Program-made: the position numbers and the translations under genes | Origin: Bimuria novae-zelandiae CBS 107.79 | Taxonomy: Eukaryota; Ascomycota; Dothideomycetes; Pleosporales; Didymosphaeriaceae | Direction of reading: 5' to 3' | NCBI GenBank assembly: GCA_010015655.1 | Contig: ML976708.1 | Location: forward strand, 1-25,464 | Length of the DNA stretch: 25,464 bases | In this document: piece by piece, positions 19,270 through 25,464 of the stretch | How the letters are laid out: each line of letters opens with the position of its first letter | Position numbering within the stretch: position 1 is the first letter of the stretch | The notes under the pieces: model-generated | The model's input: only the letters and a program-made list of their open reading frames with translations | What the model was told of the DNA's origin: nothing | Databases searched by the model: none

Positions 19270-21215
19270 CTGCTAAGTAAGAGGGTTAGTCTTTTCTTCC
19301 TACGTTCCGCTTACTATTTCTAGGCGTTTTGTCGCTATCGCGTATCGAATTGTCGCTTTTACTGCCTCTATGCTTGGTGTCTATGTCTTTGCTAGATCTG
19401 TCTTTGCTCTCCCTCTAAGGTAGAATGAGAGGCTTCCCCTTAGCGTGTCTAATTGCTCTAGTATTTGTTCCCTAAGCGTGTCCCATCGCGCGCATCGGAA
19501 GAGGAAGTGCTTAAGTGTTTCCGTATAGCTATAAGCACATGCCCTAGAATCCGCTACTCTAATCTAGTAGAGATATGCGTTTAGCCGTATTATCCCTGTG
19601 CGTAGCTGTGCTAACACGGTTGCTTCTTGTCTGCTAAGGTTATCGTATAACTTGCGGGTATGTTGTCCTGGTAGTGCTGTATCTATCCGCTTGCTATATG
19701 CACCTGTGCCGTTTGGCAGAGTCCTTTTTGCTTGTGCTTTTGCCATTGTCGTGTTAATAACGGTTGATTTAGCTTAAAGCTACTATATAGGTGGCGTACT
19801 GCCCTCCTGCGTAGTCCTCTTTGCCGCTTTTTTTGCTTTATCTGTAAGAGCGTTGCTGCATTTCACTATGATCTATATAAGATCTACTTTGTTTTCTAGC
19901 ATCTCTAGGTCCTGGATTGTGCGGTAGATTCTTTAGATAATGTGTTGTCCTGACTGTCTCTTTGGCTGGCGAACTACCTGAAGGGTGGCCAGGTTTCTTG
20001 TAAGGATTACGATTCGCCTCTGGTGCGGTTTCCCTAGAGCCTCTAGCGCTCCTGTAATAGCAAATAGTTCTGCTATATACAGGTTCTGCTCTTCCCTTGG
20101 GCCTAGGATAGCAGAGCTAGTGCGGGGTTTGTTTATCCTGTTGTCCTAGGTGTCTAGTGTCACCCACCTTGCTCTGACGTTGCCACGGCGCGCTAACGTG
20201 CTGGTTGTAATCTTTATTCCGTCCTCTTAGTGTACTAGTGCTGTGGTCTTCTCTAAGTCTAGCTCTGCCGTTGTCGTGATGCGTTTGCTCCACGGGCTAA
20301 TTACATATAGCATAATTATTTCTATGTGGCTAGTGTCTATATCTTTATGCGCTAAGGCTATTATCTAGAGGGGTAAAATAAACCTTGTAAATAGCTTAAA
20401 ACGTAACTATGTTAGCGGGTTCGTCCTAGGCAAGAAGTGGATGTTAACCTAAAGCTTTATTACTTTGTGGCTATACTATTCTATCACCGTATGTATGCCT
20501 GCTTCGGCCTTTACGATTGCTGTAGCTATTGTCCAAAAGCAGCTAATAATGGCCTTTGTACCTATCCTCTAGATATTCTAAAATGCTAAGGGGGTATGCT
20601 TGGCTACGTGCTACCATACACAAGATGCGTAGTCCACGACTGGTTCCACCGTGGCTCTAAATAGCTATCGAGTTATCCAAAGTAACAGGTTCTTTAACTA
20701 GGAAAGTGCTATTGCCACTTTTAGTCCTTGCGTCGCTGCTCTTACTATATACTTCTTATATCGGAGCTCTACATCTATAATAACCCCTAGTATCTTTGCC
20801 TCGTTTGCTAGCTTAACTTCTTAGCCTTTTACTCTAATTAGTTAGGTGCAGGTCCGCCCCTTGTTTTATATAAAGTGTATTAGCGTTATTTTATCCGCCT
20901 TAAAGGTTGCACCGCTCTGCTTTTCCCAGCTACTCGCGTGGCTAATAAACTTTTAGAGCCCCTTATAGTTGTCTGTGGCTAAGCGACCTATTACCTATGT
21001 GCTAAAGTTGTCTATAAATGCGATTAACCCCTTATCCCTGTTAATCTGGCCCTGGACGAGATCGGCGTTAAAGAAGAGAAAGAGGATAGGCGATAGTGGT
21101 GAGCCCTGCGGCAGCCCTGCCTGTGGCAGGTCTCTCTTCTCTGACGACAGTCCATTTATCACAATGTTCGCTGTTCGCTCCGAGCAGAAGGCGTCCACCC
21201 AACGCCGAGCAGAAT
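19270..21215 (-). pseudogene. LINE2 ORF2 fragment: reverse transcriptase, RNase H, C-terminal zinc region
   Basis: From right to left: RRWVDAFCSERTANIVINGL and GLPQGSPLSPILFLFFNADL (RT fingers/palm, 21190-21080), then IAFIDNFST at about 21000, where the catalytic YxDD dyad reads DN; RT thumb EAKILGVIIDVELRYKKYIV (about 20780) and LFRATVEPVVDYASCVW (about 20650). The RNase H region is near 20090-19560 (NLYIAELFAITGALEALG), with LPGQHTRKLYDNLSRQEATV and LAQLRTGIIRLNAYLY at 19690-19564. The C-terminal zinc motif reads RACAYSYTETLKHFLFRCAR at about 19490, with one expected Cys as Tyr. All are in one frame, separated by TAA/TAG at Trp/Gln positions. No function expected. Confidence 0.82.
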
Positions 21216-21562
21216 CGGTTTCCGGTTTTGCACTTCGATTTGTTCTCACAGCACAGACCTCTTAATAAGGGGACTTCTTACTTCGTGTTAGCGTCTTATT
21301 ATAGGGATATGCTCGTAATTTACAAACGTTTTTAATCACGTCATGTGAGACCTGTCCCTTGGCGTGGGTGTGGTGAGGCTTGTGCAGCGAATTAGCCACA
21401 CTTGGATCAAGCCAATAGTGTTCTACATTCGGGTCCACGGCAAGCCGAATCGGCCCTCTATGGAGCTGCCCTCTCCCACCACCGAAGGACTCTTCCTTCC
21501 GAACGCCGCTGCCGCTTCTTTCCGCTACTAAGACGCCGTTCTAACCAACCCTATTGGCTGGA
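21216..21562. other. Non-coding interval between LINE2 and the transposase relic
   Basis: I recognise no gene here. Composition changes from TpA-rich to GC-normal across about 21250-21350. A short hairpin TTCGG...CCGAA lies at about 21437-21458. The region may hold further decayed transposon sequence. Confidence 0.4.
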
Positions 21563-21790
21563 TTAATGGATCCGAGCCACAACTCGACGATGATACGATG
21601 AGCTGGCAAGAGCCTCCGGCCACCCAGTCTCCACCCTTGTCGTACCAAAAAGTCGGACATCAGAGGCTAGATTTCGAATCGTCCGTTCACTGCAGCCAGC
21701 GACGTCAGCCATTTCAACCTGTGTAAAAGACCCACTAATTATCATGTCGTGAATCAGCGGGTGCTGAGACTCTGCGAGATTGGGTGCCAT
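21563..21790 (-). pseudogene. N-terminal fragment of an IS630/Tc1-mariner-type transposase
   Basis: The 75-codon minus-strand frame starts MAPNLAESQHPLIHDMIISG and continues EMADVAGCSERTIRNLASDV and LFGTTR. This is the N-terminal helix-turn-helix of the common fungal DDE transposase family that binds terminal inverted repeats. Full-length members are several times longer; the glycine/arginine linker expected after LFG is reached in another frame (GWRLGGRRLL), suggesting a frameshift, and no DDE catalytic part follows. The start Met at 21790 fits the family's usual N-terminus. It is a relic lying head-to-head with the NLR gene, 388 bp away. Recognised by pattern only. Confidence 0.6.
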
Positions 21791-22178
21791 AGTAGACTGC
21801 TACTCTAGTCTTCCTACAAGCAGCATGCGATTGGTTTCGTGAATGGCGGCAGACAGGCCGGGAATAGCAGCGGAGCCGGATCTACATTGCCCCGCGCTGC
21901 GCCAAACCAACGGCCGTTGGCCGACAACTCAAGCGCCATCTCAGCTAGCCGTCAACGCCCACTCAAGATACAGTCACTACCAAAATCAGCTTCCGCCCAA
22001 GTGCAGAACTGCGTGCCGCCGAGGCGATACGTCGGTGCGCGATCCATGAAGTTGCGTATCGTGCGGGGTCGCGTCCGAGACGCGTGCGCGATTTGCAGCG
22101 CCCAGCCGTTGACTTCCCTCATCATCGCTGCTCTTGCAATAGCATCCCGCTGTTCCGCCAAGTGCCCTTGTTAGAGCC
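21791..22178 (+). promoter_or_regulatory. Presumed promoter and 5' UTR of the NLR gene
   Basis: This GC-rich 388-bp interval separates the divergent transposase relic from the NLR start codon. Short frames exist on both strands but none resembles a known family. I see no convincing TATA box. The NLR start context is GAGCCATGTC. Called by position only. Confidence 0.35.
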
Positions 22179-25100
22179 ATGTCCACGAAAGGCCTTCGGA
22201 ACTCGCTAAAGAGCGGGTGGAACAGGGTTTTCGGAGACCGTGCTGCAGCCTCACCCGGCCCATCCCTCACTCAGCCTACAGGTGTGTCGATCCCGACGGC
22301 GGAGTCACGAGACTGGAAGCTCACATACTCCAGCAGGGGTCCAGCCTCCTAAACAGGGCAAGCACAGCACGGAAGCATCTCCAAGCAATGCGACAGAGCC
22401 GCATGCTCGTCCCAATCCGTCTGTTGCCAAGGCTCAGGCGACGCGAGCTACAACAGAGGATGGAGCGAAAGAGGCCGACCCGTACGCCACTGCATCTCTC
22501 GAGAAGATCCCGAAGTCTCCTAGTTGTCAGACGCAAGCTCAGCCGGTTGAACCCCAAGCGGAAGATCCACTGGCGACCGAAACAACGGAGCGGAGCCCGG
22601 TCCTTTCCCCGTCCCAAGAGCTCTGGAATGCCGCGTACGACAGCCTCGCGAACGGCGGGGACGATGCAGAGGACAAAGATACTGGGATGGACAAAGACAC
22701 TGTAAAGCTCGTCAAGTGTTATGTCAAGACGCTGGCGACCATTCTCAGCGCCGAGGCTTCTTCGGATGCAGACAGCGTCGCAGCCGAATTGGAAGACAAG
22801 AGCAAACGACAGACACACATGAGGAGGCTGGTGAAAGAAGGCCAGGCAAAGATTTCCACGCCGTCGAAAATTACGATGGGGGTGGGTGACGTTGCCCAGT
22901 TCATTCTTTCGGCTAAGGGTATGATCGATGCGGCGGTCGGGAACATCCCGCAGGCTGCGCTTCCGTGGGCTGGTGTCTGTGTCGGATTGCAGGTGAGCCA
23001 TCATTGATTTCGGCAGCCCATTTGTGGTGCTGATTCTGTCTAGATCCTCTCGAATCCTGGGAGGGCGACACAATCCAACCTTGCCGGCATCGCGCACGTC
23101 GTCTTTAGAATGGACTGGTATTGCACCCTATCTGAACATCTTCTGAAGAAGGATCGCGTCGACGACTCCTTAGGATCCATCCTACCCCAGCTGAAAGCAA
23201 GGATCATCGCGCTATACAAGGCCCTCCTCCTGTATCAGATGAAGAGCGTCTGCTCCTACTACCGGCACCAGGGCCTCGGCTTTCTCCGCAGCCTTGCGAA
23301 TTGGGACGACTGGGACGCCGACCTGAAGGCTGTCACAGATGCGGAAGAAAACCTTCTTAACGACTGGGACAAGTACGACAAACTGAAAGCGGAGAGCCTT
23401 AGGAGTGAACTAGTCAAGCTTGCCGAAGGGATAGTGGGGATGCTTGGGGATATTCACCAGACCCTCCAAGATTTTGTCGATTTACAGAAGACCATTCGTA
23501 GGGACGATATGGAAGCCACCTGCCGAAGAGAACTCCGCGTTGTGGATCCGCACCACGATATGGAGAGGATCGAGAGGAGTAAGGATGAGCTCGTGGACGA
23601 TGCGTACCGGTGGATCCTTCACACCGAGGAATATACAGAGTTCACCAACTGGTACGATAACCGACCTAATGGCTCTCCTTGTCGACTACTCTGGGTCAAT
23701 GGACCTGCTGGCACCGGAAAGACAATGCTTATGATTGGCATCATCCGCGAACTCTCCCGTCTCCCAGTCGCCCTAACACCAAAGCTTTCCTTTTTCTTCT
23801 GTCAAGGCACCGACACGGATCTAAATAACGCCACGGCCGTCCTCCGATCTTTAATCTGGCTTCTGCTTCTTCAGCAACCCGGTCTTATCTCGCATTTATT
23901 GCAGAAGTACATCGAGTCAGGCGACGCTCTCTTCAAGGACCGAAATGCCTTCTACGCTCTATCCGAGGCATTTCAGAATATGCTGAAAGACCCTGACTTG
24001 TCGCCCGTGTACTTCGCGGTTGATGCCCTAGACGAGTGTGAGCAGGGGCTGGCTGACCTGATCAAGCTTATTTCAGCTTCCCTTACTCTCACTGATAAGG
24101 TGAAGTGGCTGGTCTCTAGCCGCCCATCGGTCGAGCTCAAGACTCCTGATACAGCAGGATCCTTGGTCGAGCTGGACGCCCAAAGGCTGGAAGATCCTGT
24201 CAACGCATACATCAACCACAAGCTCTCTATCCTGGAGACTAGGGAAGGATATGATGGCCGTGTTTTAGCTGAGGTTGCGGCAGAAGTCCGTCTACGAGCC
24301 AAGAATACTTTCCTTTGGGTGGCCCTCGCGCTCAAAGAACTTGACAGAGAGGATAAGAATCACAACCTAGTGCATGGAATGTACGCCCCCAGCATCATTA
24401 GAAAGATGCCTTCAGGCTTGTCAGAGCTATACAACCACATGATGATCAGGATCGAGGAGGGTATGGAGAAAGATCCGCAATATTGCAAGACTGTCCTGGT
24501 GTCTACTGTTCTTGCGTATCGCCCTCTCACTCTCTCTGAGCTTGCCGTACTCGCTGATTTGCCGCTCGGCATGCACCCGCGGACGATTGTTAAGAAGTGT
24601 GGCTCATTTCTAACAACCAAGGACGAAACGGTTTACCTGATCCATCAGTCTGCCAAGGACTATCTGGACGAGAACTATACGTCTAGGCTTCAGCTAGCAG
24701 GGGTTGCCCAAGGGCATGCAGACATCGGTATGCGCTCAATTAAAGCGATGTCCTCGGTACTGAAACAGAACATCTACAACCTCGACTTCGGCTTCAGACC
24801 AATGGATATAACACCACCTAAACCGGATCCGTTGGCTAAGATACGATACTCCTGCGTCTTCTGGGCCGACCATCTCTGCTTCGAGAACGGCGAAAGCCCC
24901 GCGTGCAAGCAAGAGCTGACGGACGACGGGCGAGTGTTCGAATTTCTGAAGGAACGCTTCCTCTATTGGCTTGAAAGTCTGTCTCTCTTAGGAAATCTAT
25001 CGGACGGAGTACAGTCGATACGAAGGCTCCTGCATATCGCCCAGGTATGTTTGAGGGCTGTGGTTACATGCAAATACTAAGCACTGCCAGTCACAACCGG

Positions 25101-25464
25101 ATAAGAGTCCTCGGTTTGCCGGGTTCTTAAAAGACGCTGAGAAGTTTGTCCTCAGCCACGGATCGATCATAGAACGGGCTCCGTTGCAGACATATGGCTC
25201 CGCGCTCGTGTTCAGTCCAACGATGAGTGCAATCAGGAACGAGCAGTGGAAGGAAAGGCTACCATTTATCAGGAATGTGAACGGTATTAGAGACCACTGG
25301 AGCGCCCACCAGCAGACCCTCGAAGGCCATAGCAATTCGGTCTCGTCGGTCGCCTTCTCTCCGGATGGCAGGACGCTCGCGTCGGCTTCGCGCGACAAGA
25401 CGGTGCGGCTCTGGGACACCGCCACGGGCGCCCACCAGCGGACCCTCGAAGGCCATAGCGACTC
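22179..25464 (+). CDS. NACHT-WD40 NOD-like receptor (HET-D/HET-E-like STAND protein), partial at right edge
   Basis: Exons 22179-22281, 22334-22992, 23044-25044 and 25091 to the edge give at least 1,045 codons without a stop. Residues 1-127 are Ser/Pro/Thr-rich with no domain I recognise ([20 protein letters not shown]). About 128-390 matches the helical domain that precedes NACHT in many fungal NLRs ([41 protein letters not shown]). NACHT follows: Walker A GPAGTGKT (474-481), Walker [11 protein letters not shown] (576-585), sensor WLVSSRP, then a winged-helix-like stretch ([16 protein letters not shown]) and [14 protein letters not shown]40 repeats start near residue 995 and continue off the window. 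In this family the WD40 part senses a ligand, NACHT oligomerises on ATP/GTP binding and the N-terminus signals; roles include heterokaryon incompatibility and defence. The specific role here is inferred. The frame is clean and non-RIP-like, unlike everything to the left. Confidence 0.88.
22282..22333 (+). other. NLR intron 1 (52 nt), with tandem CAGCAG acceptor
   Basis: GTGTGT donor, CTCAC branch-like site, CCAG acceptor. Removing it joins the ATG at 22179 to the main frame (phase 1). The alternative acceptor 3 nt downstream (22336) also keeps frame. Predicted from sequence; no transcript evidence. Confidence 0.65.
22993..23043 (+). other. NLR intron 2 (51 nt)
   Basis: GTGAGC donor, GCTGAT branch-like site, TCTAG acceptor, phase 0. 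It removes an in-frame TGA at 23005-23007 and restores the continuous family sequence [18 protein letters not shown]. Confidence 0.85.
25045..25090 (+). other. NLR intron 3 (46 nt)
   Basis: GTATGT consensus donor, TACTAAGC branch-like site, GCCAG acceptor, phase 0. It removes an in-frame TAA at 25078-25080 and shifts into the frame that encodes the WD40 repeats. Confidence 0.88.
25316..25464 (+). repeat. WD40 tandem repeat array of the NLR (first unit and start of second)
   Basis: [20 protein letters not shown] with [20 protein letters not shown] is a canonical 42-residue WD40 unit; the next unit starts exactly 126 nt later (25442). Over the overlap visible here (25302-25338 versus 25428-25464) 34 of 37 bases match and all three differences are transitions. 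Such near-identical units are typical of fungal NLR sensor arrays that expand and recombine. Confidence 0.88.

Larger units (their letters stand above)
19025..21215 (-). mobile_element. LINE2: second Tad-like non-LTR retrotransposon, 5'-truncated
   Basis: Minus-strand RT, RNase H and C-terminal zinc region in one frame, followed by a 3' UTR and a short repeated tail. Homology starts abruptly within the RT at about 21200, so ORF1, the endonuclease and the first RT motifs are missing, as is common when LINE reverse transcription stops early. It belongs to a different family from LINE1: the RT box reads GLPQGSPLSPILFLFFNADL against GIP-stop-GSPLLPILYLF. RIP-type stops are frequent. The exact left and right ends are approximate. 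Confidence 0.8.

Noticed and set aside
21839..22270. Several overlapping short frames on both strands upstream of the NLR (for example 21839-22174 plus, 21952-22161 minus)
   Set aside because: GC-rich DNA produces such frames by chance; none matches a family I know and they overlap each other.
22240..22333. Unspliced NLR start at the ATG at 22240
   Set aside because: It keeps frame with the main exon but gives a Ser/His/Arg-rich stretch with no family look, whereas the ATG at 22179 plus a 52-nt intron with good splice sites gives a cleaner N-terminus. Transcript data would settle it.
22321..23097. 258-codon minus-strand open frame
   Set aside because: Antisense shadow of the NLR exons; its sequence is Arg/Cys-rich without recognisable motifs.
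1..25464. Telomeric or subtelomeric repeats
   Set aside because: I find no TTAGGG/CCCTAA arrays, so a subtelomeric position cannot be claimed.

Overview
The window looks like a transposon-rich, RIP-mutated block of a filamentous ascomycete (Pezizomycotina) chromosome, joined on its right to a normal-composition segment carrying one apparently intact NOD-like receptor gene. The evidence is Tad1-type LINEs, fungal Ty1/copia elements, very short GT-AG introns (46-52 nt), a fungal NACHT-WD40 gene, and pervasive CpA-to-TpA (TpG-to-TpA) damage that has turned Gln and Trp codons into TAA/TAG. I cannot name the species.

Left to right: (1) 1-3937, minus strand, a Tad1-like LINE (LINE1) with ORF1 (three zinc knuckles) and ORF2 (endonuclease plus reverse transcriptase, running off the left edge), damaged by RIP-type stops; its two ORFs overlap by ATGA. 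(2) 3938-18811, minus strand, an old copia element, here called B, split in three because two younger copia elements landed inside its integrase region. (3) Inside B, 6863-10851, minus strand, copia element A: 165-bp LTRs, perfect TAATT target duplication, RT and most of RNase H deleted. (4) Inside B, 11098-16631, plus strand, copia element C: 216-bp LTRs, perfect TATTT target duplication, full gag-pol layout but full of stops. With A and C removed, B is about 5 kb, the usual size of a copia element, and its protease, pre-integrase, integrase, RT and RNase H segments follow in the correct order.

(5) 18825-18963, a small AT-rich inverted-repeat element; (6) about 19025-21215, minus strand, a second Tad-like LINE (LINE2), 5'-truncated within its RT and ending in an ATTG-type tail; (7) 21216-22178, GC-normal DNA holding the first 75 codons of an IS630/Tc1-mariner-type transposase on the minus strand and then the presumed promoter of the next gene.

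(8) 22179 to the right edge, plus strand: a three-intron NLR gene with an unassigned N-terminal tail, a NACHT-associated N-terminal helical domain, NACHT with intact Walker A and B motifs, and WD40 repeats of 42 codons, of which the first and the start of the second are visible. This is the architecture of fungal allorecognition/innate-immunity STAND receptors (HET-D/HET-E-like family). It is the only gene in the window that reads as intact and functional. The transposable elements form a decayed nested block beside it.

The points most worth following are: the contrast in element C between near-identical LTRs and heavily mutated coding DNA; the RT-less but target-duplicated element A; a likely half-tRNA(iMet) primer site shared by the copia elements; and the junction between RIP-damaged DNA and an intact NLR with near-identical WD40 units.
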